Assembly (NCBI RefSeq): GCF_008806345.1
Contig: NZ_VZZJ01000011.1
Coordinates: 62,001-126,000 of the forward strand
Length of the DNA stretch: 64,000 bases
Source of the DNA: Methylobacterium planeticum
GTDB lineage: Bacteria; Pseudomonadota; Alphaproteobacteria; Rhizobiales; Beijerinckiaceae
Direction of reading: 5' to 3'
How positions within the stretch are numbered: position 1 is the stretch's first letter; each line of letters begins with the position of its first letter. This document shows, one piece after another, positions 33,969 through 44,089 of this stretch. The translations under genes and the position numbers were made by a program. The notes below the pieces were generated by a model. It ran no database searches. It was not told the DNA's origin and saw nothing but the letters and a program-made list of their open reading frames with translations.

Positions 33969-34395
33969 CGATCAACACTCCAACTGGACTTGCCAACCTG
34001 GACTTGCCAATGCGCCGTATCGCGAAACCTGTCTAACTGCGTTGCTCCTCTTACCTGTGAGCCAATCGCAAGCGGGCACGCAGGTTCCACCGCGCCACGC
34101 AAAGCCTGTGGAGAGCGCTCGGCCCTTCGAACGCGCGGTGCTGATCTGACGCATGCAATGCCCGCACCATGCCCAGCGGGTCACGACAGCCGCGTGACCA
34201 TGCGGGGCGAGGCCTGCGTCAAATCGGCAACACTCGGAGATGGCGTGGAAGGGAGGGGTCAGGCGCTCATGGAGCGCACGGGGCAGGCAGGATGACGCGG
34301 CATCCGACACGACCTCAGCCCTTGCTCGCCCGCGTTCGGGCGATACCGGCCGACCCTGCCGCCCCCTGTAGTCCGGGCTTGGCCGGCGGGACGCC
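33969..34395. other. Intergenic region between uvrD and phoH
   Basis: About 427 bases. Open frames on both strands here lack any recognisable domain and have mixed codon use. The stretch 33970-34040 is the least GC-rich and is the probable phoH promoter region. Nothing else is supported. Confidence 0.35.
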
Positions 34396-36777
34396 TCACC
34401 CCGGCTGGAGGAAGCTGTCGAGAACCATCTTGCGGCCCGCCTTGTCGAAGTCAACGGTGAGCTTGTTGCCGTCGACCCCCGCCACGGTTCCGGGCCCGAA
34501 CTTGGTGTGGAAGACCCGCATTCCGCCCGAGAAGGCCGAGGGGCTGCCGGTCGATTTGGCGATGAGCTCGCCCTCGATCTGGCGCGGGCCGCCGGCGGAG
34601 CGCCCGGCCGCCCGCCCGCCGGGCGCGGAGCCGAAATTGCGTCCGCCGGCCGAGGTGTTGGCCTGGGCCCGCTGCCAGCCGGGCGTCCCGTAGGACGAGC
34701 CGAAGGGCTGCGGGTTGCGGTCGAAGCGCGAGGCGCCGGCCGAGAAGTGGGCGGGCGCCTCGATCACGTCGACGCTCGCCTCCGGCAGCTCGTCGATGAA
34801 GCGCGAGGGGATCGTCGAGGACCAGAGGCCGTGGATGCGCCGGTTGACCGCGAAGGAGAGCTTGGCGCGCTTGCGCGCCCGGGTCAGGCCCACATGGGCG
34901 AGGCGGCGCTCCTCCTCGAGCCCGGCGCGCCCGCTCTCGTCGAGGGCGCGCTGGTTCGGGAACAGGCCGTCCTCCCAGCCGGGCAGGAACACGGTGTCGA
35001 ATTCGAGCCCCTTGGCGGCGTGCAGCGTCATCAGGCTGACGCGGTCGGCCCCTTCCGCCTCGCTCGCATCCATCACCAGGGCGACGTGCTCGAGGAAGGC
35101 GGCGAGGTCGGGGAACTCCTCCATGGAGCGCACGAACTCCTTGAGGTTCTCGAGGCGCCCGGCGGCGTCCGCCGAGCGGTCCTTCTGCCACATCTCGGTG
35201 TAGCCGGATTCCTCCAGAATCGTCTGGGCCACCTCGGAATGGGGCATCGTCTCGATGGCGCGCGCCCAGCGGGTGAAGCTCTCCACGAGGGCGCGCAGCG
35301 TCGAGCGCACGCGGGGCTTCAACTCGTCCGTCTCGACGAGCTTGCGGGCGGCGAGCAGCAGCGGGATCCGCTCGGAGCGGGCGTAGCCGTGCAGCTGCTG
35401 AAGCGTCGCGTCGCCGAGGCCGCGCTTGGGCGTATTGATGATGCGCTCGAAGGCGAGGTCGTCGGCGGGGTTGGCGGTGATGCGCAGGTAGGCCAGCGCA
35501 TCGCGGATCTCGGCCCGCTCGTAGAAGCGCGGGCCGCCGATGACCCGGTAGGGGAGACCGAGCTGAACGAAGCGGTCCTCGATCTCGCGCATCTGGGCCG
35601 AGATGCGCACCAGCACGGCGATCTCGGCGAGCGGATGCTTCGTCGCCTGCAGGGATTCGATCGACTCGGCCAGCAGCCGCGCCTCCTCCTCGGAATCCCA
35701 GGCACCGCTGATCGTCACGCGCTCGCCCGGCACCTCCTCGGTGCGCAGGGTCTTGCCGAGGCGGCCCTCGTTCTTGGCGATGAGCCCCGAGGCGGCGGCG
35801 AGGATGTGGCCGGTCGAGCGGTAGTTGCGCTCCAGCCGGATGACGGCGGCGCCCGGGAAATCGTGCTCGAAGCGCAGGATGTTGTCGACCTCGGCCCCGC
35901 GCCAGCCGTAGATCGACTGGTCGTCGTCGCCGACGCAGGCGACGTTGCGGTGCCCCTGCGCCAGCAGGCGCAGCCAGAGATACTGCGCCACGTTGGTGTC
36001 CTGGTACTCGTCCACCAGGATGTAGCGGAAGCGCTGCTGGTAGTTCTCCAGCACGTCCGGGTTCTCGCGCCAGAGCTTGAGGCAGAGGAGCAGGAGGTCG
36101 CCGAAATCGACGGCGTTCAGGGTCGCGAGGCGGGCCTGGTAGGCGGCGTAGAGAGCGCCGCCCTTGCCGAACGCGAAGGCGCCGGCCTCGCCGGGGGGCA
36201 CCTGCTCGGGGCCGAGGCCCCGGTTCTTCCAGCCGTCGATGGCCGAGGCGAGGGCGCGGGCGGGCCAGCGCTTCTCGTCGATGTTCTGGTCGGCGATGAC
36301 CTGCTTCATCAGCCGCAGCTGGTCGTCGGTGCCCAGGATGGTGAAGTCGGATTTCAGGCCGACGAGCTCGGCGTGGCGGCGCAGGATCTTGGTGCCGATG
36401 GCGTGGAAGGTGCCGAGCCAGGGCATGCCCTCGCCGGCCGGCCCCACCAGCGCGCCGATGCGCGCCTTCATCTCCCGCGCGGCCTTGTTGGTGAAGGTCA
36501 CCGCCAGGATGTCGAAGGGGCGCGCCTTGGCCGTCGCGATGAGGTGGGCGATGCGGGTCGTCAGCACCCGGGTCTTGCCGGTGCCCGCGCCCGCGAGCAC
36601 GAGGACGGGTCCGTCCGTCGTCTCGACGGCCCGGCGCTGCTCGGGATTCAGGCCCTCGAGATAGGCGGCCGCGGCAGGCTTCAGCCCGGCCATGGCGCGG
36701 GCGGCGAGGGAGGTCGGTGGGCGCGGCGCGTGCGCGTCCGGTCCAGGCGTCATCGCCGCATCAGGGGACTTCTGCAT
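34396..36777 (-). CDS. uvrD: ATP-dependent DNA helicase UvrD/PcrA
   Basis: Superfamily 1A 3'-5' DNA helicase (793 aa) used in nucleotide excision and mismatch repair. An Ala-rich leader of ~35 residues precedes GLNPEQRRAVETTDGPVLVL and Walker A AGAGTGKTRVLTTRI. Further motifs: LAVTFTNKAAREM (Ia), ILVDEYQDTN (II), CVGDDDQSIYGWRGA (III), LERNYRSTG (IV), LMTLHAAKGLEFDTVFLPG (V) and HVGLTRARKRA (VI). The C-terminus VFHTKFGPGTVAGVDGNKL is the RNA-polymerase-interacting Tudor-like domain of PcrA/UvrD. Full length. Confidence 0.96.
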   Translation of the reverse strand: MQKSPDAAMTPGPDAHAPRPPTSLAARAMAGLKPAAAAYLEGLNPEQRRAVETTDGPVLVLAGAGTGKTRVLTTRIAHLIATAKARPFDILAVTFTNKAAREMKARIGALVGPAGEGMPWLGTFHAIGTKILRRHAELVGLKSDFTILGTDDQLRLMKQVIADQNIDEKRWPARALASAIDGWKNRGLGPEQVPPGEAGAFAFGKGGALYAAYQARLATLNAVDFGDLLLLCLKLWRENPDVLENYQQRFRYILVDEYQDTNVAQYLWLRLLAQGHRNVACVGDDDQSIYGWRGAEVDNILRFEHDFPGAAVIRLERNYRSTGHILAAASGLIAKNEGRLGKTLRTEEVPGERVTISGAWDSEEEARLLAESIESLQATKHPLAEIAVLVRISAQMREIEDRFVQLGLPYRVIGGPRFYERAEIRDALAYLRITANPADDLAFERIINTPKRGLGDATLQQLHGYARSERIPLLLAARKLVETDELKPRVRSTLRALVESFTRWARAIETMPHSEVAQTILEESGYTEMWQKDRSADAAGRLENLKEFVRSMEEFPDLAAFLEHVALVMDASEAEGADRVSLMTLHAAKGLEFDTVFLPGWEDGLFPNQRALDESGRAGLEEERRLAHVGLTRARKRAKLSFAVNRRIHGLWSSTIPSRFIDELPEASVDVIEAPAHFSAGASRFDRNPQPFGSSYGTPGWQRAQANTSAGGRNFGSAPGGRAAGRSAGGPRQIEGELIAKSTGSPSAFSGGMRVFHTKFGPGTVAGVDGNKLTVDFDKAGRKMVLDSFLQPG

Positions 36778-36907
36778 CGGCCTTCACTGGACCAAAACGC
36801 GAACGGCGTCGAGGGTCGAGGCCATCCGGCAGCCGGCGGACCGGCCTTGATCGGGGGCGGGGGTGTCGTCACATCGGGCCTAGCCGCCCTCGAACACGGG
36901 ACCCGCC

Positions 36908-37153
36908 ATGCGCGCGCCGCACCTTGCCGCCCTCTCCCCCCTGTTGCTTCTGATCGGCTCGCCGGCCCCGGCCCAGGGGCTTCCGAGCTCGAACCTCAAC
37001 AGCATCAACAATTCCCTCGCGCAGCAGAGCCAGGCCCGCACCCTGCGCCAGCAGCAGACGACGCAGTCGAACGAGCTGCGCATGCAGATCCAGCGCAACG
37101 AGATGCTTCGCCCGAACCCGGCGCCCGTCCCGGTCATCCTGCCGCGCCGCTGA
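36908..37153 (+). CDS. Small secreted Gln/Asn-rich protein
   Basis: Not recognised. 81 aa with a signal peptide (MRAPHLAALSPLLLLIGSPA, cleavage after APAQG). The mature protein is polar, with SSNLNSINNSLAQQSQARTL followed by RQQQTTQSNELRMQIQRN, probably one amphipathic helix, and a proline-rich end (RPNPAPVPVILPRR). Divergent from uvrD; followed 167 bases later by the AsmA-like gene. Confidence 0.65.
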   Translation: MRAPHLAALSPLLLLIGSPAPAQGLPSSNLNSINNSLAQQSQARTLRQQQTTQSNELRMQIQRNEMLRPNPAPVPVILPRR

Positions 37154-37320
37154 GATGCGCGCCGGTTCACCCTGGCGGCGGATTGGGGGTGAGGACCGGC
37201 TTCGTTATGCTATGTCCGCTCCGGGGGCCCGGGCCGGCCAGCCCGATCGGGCGCCGGAGGCGGCATCGTGGTCCCGTGGAACCCGCTCCGGGGCGCGGGA
37301 CGTGAGGCGGAACGAACACG

Positions 37321-40300
37321 GTGCGTGACATCCTGACCGCGCTTGCGGGCGCCGTCATCCTGATCCTCGTCGCGGCGCTCGCCGTCCCGCCCTTCATCGA
37401 CTGGCAGGGCTTGCGGACGACCGTCGACCGCGCCATCGGCCGCTCCCTCAACCTGCAGGCCCGCAGCGAGGGGCGGATCGAGGTGCGGCTCCTGCCCTCG
37501 CCGCGCCTGCGCCTCGACCGGCTGCATCTCGGCGACGAGCCGGGCAAGCCGGCCCTGGACGCGCGTTTCGTCAAGGCCGAGATCGCGCTGACGCCGCTGC
37601 TCAAGGGCGAGGTCCGCTTCACCGAGACCCGGATCGGCCGCGCCGAGGTGAGGCTGCCGGTCGCCGAGGGCGACGCCATCCTGCTGCCGCCCGACCTCTC
37701 CGCGTCCCTGCGCGGGCGGGACCTCGCCATCGAGGATTTGCGCATCCAGCAATTCCTCCTGACGACCCTGGTGCCCGCGACCGGGCGCACCGACCAGGTC
37801 GGCGCCGAGAACCTGCGGGTGCAGGCCCCGTCGCTCGCCGGGCCCTGGCGGGTGGAGGGCGCGAGCCGCGGGGTGCCGTTCCGCTTCGCCAGCGGCGAGC
37901 CGACGCCGGAGGGCGCCGTCACGGTGAAGCTCTCGGGCGGCGGCGACACCCAGCCGCGCTTCGAGGCCGATGCGCGCATCACCCTCGCGCCCCTCGACCC
38001 CGCCGCCGGGACCCGCCCCGGCCAGCCCCGCGCCATGGTGCCGGAATCCGAGGGCTCGGCCCGCCTCGTGGTCGGCCCGCCGACCCAGGCCGCGGGCCCC
38101 TACCTGCCCTTCTCCCTCGGCGGCAAGTTCAAGGCGCGGGGGGCGGTGGCCCGCTTCGAGGGCGTCAACGCCGAGATCGATCCGGGGGGCCAGGCGATGC
38201 GGCTCGCCGGCTCCGGCCAGATCGACCTGCGCGCCTGGCGCGCCGGGCTGAGCCTGGAAGCGCGCCGGATCGACCTCGACGCCTTCCTGATCTCGACCGC
38301 GGGCCAGGCCCTGATCGCCCGCGGCCCGCCGCGCGGCGCCACCGGCCTGCCCGTGATGCTCGACCTCGACCTCGCGGTGGAGAGCCTCGCGCTCGGGCTC
38401 GAGGATTGGTCGGGCCTGAAGCTCACCGGCACCCTCGACCGGACCGGCGGCTTCCTCCTCCGGCGCTTACAGGCGCTGGCGCCGGGCGCGGCGGCGCTCA
38501 CGGGAAGCGGCGAGATCGACACGGAGCCCGGCCCCCGCTTCACCGGCCGGGTCTCCCTCAAGGCGGCGGCGTCGGACGGGGCCGGGCGCTACCTGCGCAA
38601 GCTCGGCTTCGAGGGCCCCTTCGTCGGCATCCTCGACGGCCGCCCGGTCGAGGCGAGCGCGGATCTCTCGGCCGCCGCCCCGGATTTCTCCCTGCGCAAC
38701 CTCCGCCTCCAGCTCGGCGAGGCGAGCGTCACCGGCAATGCCCGCTACGCCACCGGCGAGGCGGGTGGGCGCGGGCGCTTCGACGCGCAGATCGCGGCGC
38801 GCGGCATCGACATCGCGGCCTTGCCCTCCTTCAGCAACGCGCTGGCGAGCCTGCACGGCCGCGATCTCGGCCTGACCATCAAGGCGCGGGACGTGCGCTA
38901 CGGGCCCTCCGGCGCGAATTCGGGCAACGGCACCATCGCGGCGAGCATCCAGTCGGACGGCTCGAGCCTCGTCGTCGACAGCCTCGACGTGACCGACCTC
39001 GCGGGTGCCAACGCCAAGCTGTCCGGCCGGATCAACCCGGACGGGGCCGGGCGCATCACGGGGCGCCTCACCGCCCCAGTCGCGGCACCGCTGCTGGCCC
39101 TGCTCGACCGGGTCTGGGTCGCGGAGGCGCGCCTGATCCCGGCCTTCCTGCGGGCCGGCGCCCTCGATCTCGGCGTCACCGTGGAGCGGGGCGCCGGCGA
39201 GGCGGAGGCGCTGCGCATCGCCGCGACCGGCACGGCCGCGGGGGGCAGCCTCGACGTCTCGCTCCTGAGCCGGGCGGGCCATGTCGACAGGCTCGACCTG
39301 ACGATCGCGGCGCCGCGGGCGGGGACCTGGTTCGGGCGGGACGACGTCGCGGGCCTGCGCCAGGCCGCGACCCTGACGCTCTCGGGCAAGCGCGCGGCCT
39401 CGGGCTCCGGCCTCGACGTGAGCGTCGGCGGCGTCATCGCCGGCGTGACGGTGTCGACCCGCTGGCCCATCGCCCTCGCGCCGGAGGCCGGTCCGCCCGC
39501 GTCCGGCGAGCTGCGGGCGGAGGGCGCCGATCTCGGCCCCTTCCTGCCCCTCCTGGGCGCGGCCGCGCTGCCCGGCCCCTGGCCCGGGGATCTCACGCTG
39601 TCCCTGTCGCGGGCCGGGGGGGATGCGCGGGCCGACCTCTCCGGGACGATCGCGGGCGGCAGGCTATCGGCCCAGCTCGTCCGGGCGCCCGACGGCGCGG
39701 TGACCGGCACCGGCACCCTCGACCGCCTCTCCCTGCCGCAGCTCGCCGCAGCCCTCGTGCTGCCGGCGGCCCCGCGCGGGGCGGACGCGGCGCAGACCGG
39801 CCCCTGGTCGAGCGCGCGATTCGCCGCCCCGCCGACGGGCCGGCCGCGCCTCGACCTCGACCTGCGGGTCGGCACCTTCGAGCTCGGGCGCGGGCTCACC
39901 GCGACCGCGACCGCATTCACGCTCGGGCTCGACGAGGGCGGGCTCGCGTTGCGCGAACTCACCGGCAAGCTCGCGGAGGGCCGGCTCGCCGGCTCCGCCA
40001 CCCTCTCCCGGCAGGGCGCCGCCGCGGGCCTCTCCGGAGAAGGCACGCTCACGGACGCCTCGATCCCGCTCCTGGCCGATGGCGGCCCGATCCAGGGGCG
40101 GCTCAGCGCGGCTCTGCGCTTCGGCAGCACCGGCGACAGCCCGGCCGCGCTGATCGGGAACCTCGCGGGCAGCGGCGATGTCAGGCTCGCAGGCCTGACG
40201 CTGCCCGGCACCGACCCGGCCGCCCTCAGCCGCGCCCTCGCCCGCGTCCTGACGGAGGACGATCCGCTGCGCGAGGGCCGGCTCGCCGCCATCGTCGGGG

Positions 40301-40944
40301 AGGCGCTCTCGGCCGCCCCCGCCAAGGCCGCCGGGCCGGCCGCCGCCCCCACCACCATCGTCGGCGGGACGCTGCGCGCCAGCCCCCTCGAGCTCGATCT
40401 CGGGGCGGCACGCTGGAGCGGCACCCTCGGTTACGATTTCCGCACCGGGCGCCTCGACGCGCGCGGGATCCTCACCGGCGGCAACGTTCCGAAGGACTGG
40501 AGCGGCGGCACGCCGTCCGTTCAGCTCGGGCTGACCGGCCCCCTCGCCGCCCCCGCGCGCAGCCTCGATGCCGGGCCGCTGACGAGCGGCCTCGCCGCCC
40601 TGGTGCTCCAGCGGGAATTGGAGAAGATCGAGCTGCTGGAGGCCGATCAGGTCGAGCGCCAGCGCCGCCGCGCCCGGGTCGAGATGGACAAGGCCCGCGC
40701 CGCGGCGATCCGGGCCGCGGCCGAGAAGGCTGCGGCGGACAAGGCCGCCGCCGACAAGGCGGCCGAGGATGCGGCGCGTCAGGCCCGGCAGCGCGCCCAG
40801 CAGGCGGCCGCGGAGGAGAGCGCCCGCCAGACCCGCGCCCGCGAGGCCGAGGAGGCGGCCCGCCGCGCCCGCAGCGATGCGGAGCCCCCGGTGCCGCCCG
40901 AGAACCGCCCGATCGAGGTCCGCCCGCCCGCGGCGCAGCCCTGA
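37321..40944 (+). CDS. Large AsmA-family protein with coiled-coil tail
   Basis: 1207 aa, GTG start. One N-terminal transmembrane helix (ILTALAGAVILILVAALAVP) is followed by the AsmA N-domain (PFIDWQGLRTTVDRAIGRSL, then RLDRLHLGDEPGKPALDARF). Most of the protein is repetitive beta-strand-rich AsmA-like sequence, the type that forms a periplasmic lipid-transfer groove linking inner and outer membranes. Recognisable C-terminal blocks include ADLGPFLPLLGAAALPGPWPG and GRLDARGILTGGNVP. From ~1085 it ends in an Ala/Glu/Lys/Arg coiled coil (ADKAAADKAAEDAARQARQR). Role in envelope phospholipid transport is the family expectation. Confidence 0.88.
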   Translation: MRDILTALAGAVILILVAALAVPPFIDWQGLRTTVDRAIGRSLNLQARSEGRIEVRLLPSPRLRLDRLHLGDEPGKPALDARFVKAEIALTPLLKGEVRFTETRIGRAEVRLPVAEGDAILLPPDLSASLRGRDLAIEDLRIQQFLLTTLVPATGRTDQVGAENLRVQAPSLAGPWRVEGASRGVPFRFASGEPTPEGAVTVKLSGGGDTQPRFEADARITLAPLDPAAGTRPGQPRAMVPESEGSARLVVGPPTQAAGPYLPFSLGGKFKARGAVARFEGVNAEIDPGGQAMRLAGSGQIDLRAWRAGLSLEARRIDLDAFLISTAGQALIARGPPRGATGLPVMLDLDLAVESLALGLEDWSGLKLTGTLDRTGGFLLRRLQALAPGAAALTGSGEIDTEPGPRFTGRVSLKAAASDGAGRYLRKLGFEGPFVGILDGRPVEASADLSAAAPDFSLRNLRLQLGEASVTGNARYATGEAGGRGRFDAQIAARGIDIAALPSFSNALASLHGRDLGLTIKARDVRYGPSGANSGNGTIAASIQSDGSSLVVDSLDVTDLAGANAKLSGRINPDGAGRITGRLTAPVAAPLLALLDRVWVAEARLIPAFLRAGALDLGVTVERGAGEAEALRIAATGTAAGGSLDVSLLSRAGHVDRLDLTIAAPRAGTWFGRDDVAGLRQAATLTLSGKRAASGSGLDVSVGGVIAGVTVSTRWPIALAPEAGPPASGELRAEGADLGPFLPLLGAAALPGPWPGDLTLSLSRAGGDARADLSGTIAGGRLSAQLVRAPDGAVTGTGTLDRLSLPQLAAALVLPAAPRGADAAQTGPWSSARFAAPPTGRPRLDLDLRVGTFELGRGLTATATAFTLGLDEGGLALRELTGKLAEGRLAGSATLSRQGAAAGLSGEGTLTDASIPLLADGGPIQGRLSAALRFGSTGDSPAALIGNLAGSGDVRLAGLTLPGTDPAALSRALARVLTEDDPLREGRLAAIVGEALSAAPAKAAGPAAAPTTIVGGTLRASPLELDLGAARWSGTLGYDFRTGRLDARGILTGGNVPKDWSGGTPSVQLGLTGPLAAPARSLDAGPLTSGLAALVLQRELEKIELLEADQVERQRRRARVEMDKARAAAIRAAAEKAAADKAAADKAAEDAARQARQRAQQAAAEESARQTRAREAEEAARRARSDAEPPVPPENRPIEVRPPAAQP

Positions 40945-40951
40945 TGTCGGC

Positions 40952-43159
40952 CTAGGTCGCGGGCGCGGTGTCGCCGAGGGTCCGGTGGCTCGACGCCGTG
41001 CTCTCCGCCGCCCTGCCCACCGTGAGCAGCGCGAAGGCGTAGATCAGCCCGACTTCCTCGAGGCGGTCGAAGCGGCCGGCGGCGCCCCCGTGGCCCGCCT
41101 CCATGTTGATCCGCATGAGGATCGGGCCGCCGCCCGTCATGGTGGCGCGCAGCTTCGCGACCCATTTCGCCGGCTCCCAATAGGTCACCCGCGGGTCGGT
41201 GAGGCCGCCGAGGGCCAGGATCGGCGGGTAGGCCTTGGCCGCGACGTTGTCGTAGGGCGAGTAGGACAGGATGGTCTCGAAGGCCTGCAGGCTCTCGCCG
41301 GGATTGCCCCATTCGGGCCATTCCGGCGGGGTCAGCGGCAGGTCGCCGTCGAGCATGGTGTTGAGGACGTCGACGAAGGGAACGTCGGCGATGAGGCCGG
41401 CGAAGAGGTCCGGCGCGAGATTCGCGACCGCCCCCATCAGCATGCCGCCGGCGCTGCCGCCATGCGCGACGATGCGCCCCTCGGCCGTGTAGTTCGCCTC
41501 GATCAGGGCCCGCCCGCAGGCCACGAAATCCGTGAAGGTGTTGGGCTTCTTCTCGCGCTTTCCGTCGAGATACCAGCGCCAGCCCTTCTCGGTGCCGCCC
41601 CGGACATGCGCGATGGCGTAGACGAAGCCGCGATCGACCAGAGACAGCAGGTTGGTGCGGAAGGAGGCCGGCATCAGGGTGCCGTACGATCCGTATCCGT
41701 AGAGGAGGAGCGGCGCGGTTCCGTCGAGGGGGAGGTCGCGCCGGTGCAGGAGGGAGATCGGCACGCGTTCCCCGTCCGGGGCCGTGGCGAAGAGGCGCCG
41801 CGTGACGTAGGCCGCCGGGTCGTGCCCGCTCGGCACGCTCTGGCGCTTGCGCAGCTGGCGCGCGCGGGTGACGCAGTCGTAATCGTAGGTCTCGGCCGGC
41901 GTCGTCATCGACGAGTAGGTGAAGCGGATCAGGGCCGTCTCGAACTCGTGGCCGGGCTGGAGGCCGAGGGAGTAGGCCTCCTCGGCGAAGGCCACCGCGT
42001 GCTCCTCGCCCTGCATGTCGCGCACGATGATGCGGGGCCGGGCATTCTCGATCTCGAGGCGCACGAGGTGCCCGCCGATGACGTGCTGGTGGCGGATCAT
42101 CACGCCGGCCCGGTGCGGGATCAGCTCGCGCCAGGTCTCCCGGCCCGGCGCGTCGAGCCGGGTGGTGACGATCTTGAAGTCCTCGGCCCCGTCCGCGTTC
42201 GTCAGGATGAACAGGTGCTGGCCCCAATGCTCCACCGAGTAGATCAGCAGCGGGGTGCGGGGCTCGACCACGCGCGGCGCGGCGCGCGGCGCGGCACGGT
42301 CGAGCAGGAAGACCTCCGAGGTCTCGTGGTCGCTCGCCGTGATCGTCAGGTAGGTCTTCGACTGGGTCGTGCCGAGATGCACGAAGAAGCCGGGATCGCG
42401 CTCCTCGTAGATCGTCGCGTCCTCGTCCTGGGAGGTGCCGAGGACGTGGCGCATGACGCGGGCCGGACGGTGGTTGGCGTCGACCGCCACGTAGTAGAAG
42501 GCCGTCGCATCCGCAGACCAGACGGCCTCGCCGGAGGTCGCCTCGACGCGGTCGTCGAGGTCCCGGCCCGTCTCCAGCTCCCGCACCCGGATCGTGTAGA
42601 GTTCGGAGCCCTTGGTGTCTGCGCTCCAGGCGAGCCGGGCGTGGTCGTCGGAATGGACTGCGGCCGCGAGCTCGAAGAAGGGCTGACCCTCGCCCTCCCG
42701 GTCGCCGTCGAGGAGGATCGTCTCCCCGGCCTCCGGCCTGTCGTCGGCGACGGTCTCGCTGTCCTGGCCCGTCAGGACCATGAGATTGCGCGGGCGCCGG
42801 CAGACCAGGGGTTGCTGGCCGCCCTCGCGGTGGCGGGTGTAGTAGGCGAAGGGCCCGTCGGGCTCGGGCACGCCGCTCTCGTCCTCGCGGATGCGCCCGC
42901 GCATCTCGGCAACCAGGGTGGTGCGCAGATCCGAGACCTCCGCGAGCGCCGCCTCCGCGTAGGCATTCTCGGCCTTGAGATGCGCCAGGATGTCGGCCGG
43001 CAGGGCGGCGGGATCCTTCAGGACGTCGCGCCAATTCTCCGCCTTGAGCCAGGCGTAATCGTCGGTGAGCGTGCGGCCGTGCACCGTGTAGCTGTGGGGG
43101 CGGGCCGCGGCGACCGGCGCCTCGGTTCGAGCGGTCAAGGTGGAGCGATCAGACGCCAT
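40952..43159 (-). CDS. S9 family prolyl oligopeptidase / oligopeptidase B
   Basis: Cytosolic serine oligopeptidase (735 aa) cleaving short peptides. The N-terminal beta-propeller (~1-440) starts PHSYTVHGRTLTDDYAWLKA and contains AYYTRHREGGQQPLVCRR. The alpha/beta-hydrolase domain has the nucleophile elbow IVAHGGSAGGMLMGAVAN, Asp in LGGLTDPRVTYWEPAKW, and His in MEAGHGGAAGRF. ETYDYDCVTRARQLRKRQ and PLLLYGYGSYG are typical of oligopeptidase B. The ATG at 43159 is used; the frame extends upstream without homology. It converges on the AsmA-like gene with 7 bases between stops. Confidence 0.93.
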   Translation of the reverse strand: MASDRSTLTARTEAPVAAARPHSYTVHGRTLTDDYAWLKAENWRDVLKDPAALPADILAHLKAENAYAEAALAEVSDLRTTLVAEMRGRIREDESGVPEPDGPFAYYTRHREGGQQPLVCRRPRNLMVLTGQDSETVADDRPEAGETILLDGDREGEGQPFFELAAAVHSDDHARLAWSADTKGSELYTIRVRELETGRDLDDRVEATSGEAVWSADATAFYYVAVDANHRPARVMRHVLGTSQDEDATIYEERDPGFFVHLGTTQSKTYLTITASDHETSEVFLLDRAAPRAAPRVVEPRTPLLIYSVEHWGQHLFILTNADGAEDFKIVTTRLDAPGRETWRELIPHRAGVMIRHQHVIGGHLVRLEIENARPRIIVRDMQGEEHAVAFAEEAYSLGLQPGHEFETALIRFTYSSMTTPAETYDYDCVTRARQLRKRQSVPSGHDPAAYVTRRLFATAPDGERVPISLLHRRDLPLDGTAPLLLYGYGSYGTLMPASFRTNLLSLVDRGFVYAIAHVRGGTEKGWRWYLDGKREKKPNTFTDFVACGRALIEANYTAEGRIVAHGGSAGGMLMGAVANLAPDLFAGLIADVPFVDVLNTMLDGDLPLTPPEWPEWGNPGESLQAFETILSYSPYDNVAAKAYPPILALGGLTDPRVTYWEPAKWVAKLRATMTGGGPILMRINMEAGHGGAAGRFDRLEEVGLIYAFALLTVGRAAESTASSHRTLGDTAPAT

Positions 43160-43654
43160 CGCCGGAATCCATTCGAGAAGCGGGGTGGCGGCGCGGGGCC
43201 GCCGTCGGCTGCATGTGCCGTGCGGACGCCCAATGAGCAAGGCGCGGGGAGCCATGCGCGGGGCGGAAGGCCCGGAGCTTTCTCGGCCGGAACGCGGGAT
43301 CCGCGGCGTTCCGGGGGGCCGCCCGCGCCTGCGCCGGGGTGTCACAACCTAGAACTGTAAAGCTTGGACGCTTCGGCGTGATTGTGTGTGATCGGGCAAT
43401 CCCGTCAAATTGAAATATTATGCAGGAAAGTTGATTTCACGTATCCATGCATAGCCGATCTGTCTTGCGAGTGCATTCCAGATATCCTACAGAGATCTCG
43501 TGGCGGGAGGGGCCGCCACACTTCGAAGATCACTTGCGGGTAGTCGGGTGGAAGCTGATGGAGCTGTCCGCCGGATGCCGGACAACGACGGTATGATGGG
43601 TACCTGACGTCCGGACCTCGATGCTCGCAGCGCGTCAAGGGAATTTTTCCGATC
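43160..43654. other. Divergent intergenic region, oligopeptidase / mucR
   Basis: About 495 bases without a gene. From ~43345 to 43500 the composition drops to AT-rich with several A/T runs (AAATTGAAATATTAT, GAAAGTTGATTTCACG). MucR-type regulators bind AT-rich DNA with little strict consensus and autoregulate, so this block is a plausible autoregulatory region (inference). Confidence 0.45.
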
Positions 43655-44089
43655 ATGAACGATACAGAACACGCGGTCGATTTCATCGAGCTCGCCGGGG
43701 ACATCGTCTCGGCCTATGTCAGCAACAACCCCGTCCCCCCGGGTGAGCTGGCGCAGCTGATCGCCCGGGTCCACGGGGCCCTCGTCCAGGTTGCGAGCGG
43801 ACAACCTGAGGCCAAGGCCGCCGCGGCCCCGCAGCAGCCCGCCGTGCCGGTCAAGAAGTCGGTGACCGCCGATCACATCGTCTGTCTCGAGGACGGGCGC
43901 ACCTTCAAGTCCCTGAAGCGGCACCTGCGCGCCAAATACGACCTCAGCCCCGACCAGTACCGGGCCAAGTGGGGCCTGCCGCCGGATTACCCGATGGTCG
44001 CCCCGAACTACGCCAAGGCGCGCTCCGACCTCGCCAAGGCGATCGGCCTCGGCCAGTCCCGCAGCGGCGATTACGACGAGGCCGCCTGA
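43655..44089 (+). CDS. mucR: MucR/Ros-family transcriptional regulator
   Basis: Regulator of the Ros/MucR family (144 aa), which in rhizobia controls exopolysaccharide, motility and, in other alphaproteobacteria, cell-cycle genes. N-terminal oligomerisation region: FIELAGDIVSAYVSNNPVPP. The C-terminal treble-clef domain reads VCLEDGRTFKSLKRHLRAKY, then DQYRAKWGLPPDYPMVAPNY. The second zinc ligand Cys is Asp here and the last His is Tyr, so this belongs to the MucR proteins with an incomplete or absent zinc site. It is upstream of the DUF6456 and GTA genes. Monocistronic, preceded by an AT-rich control region. Confidence 0.93.
   Translation: MNDTEHAVDFIELAGDIVSAYVSNNPVPPGELAQLIARVHGALVQVASGQPEAKAAAAPQQPAVPVKKSVTADHIVCLEDGRTFKSLKRHLRAKYDLSPDQYRAKWGLPPDYPMVAPNYAKARSDLAKAIGLGQSRSGDYDEAA

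Noticed and set aside
40769..43360. 863-codon plus-strand frame antisense to the S9 oligopeptidase
   Set aside because: Mirrors the third-position GC bias of the real gene; composition is Arg/Gly/Glu/Val-biased with no recognisable fold.
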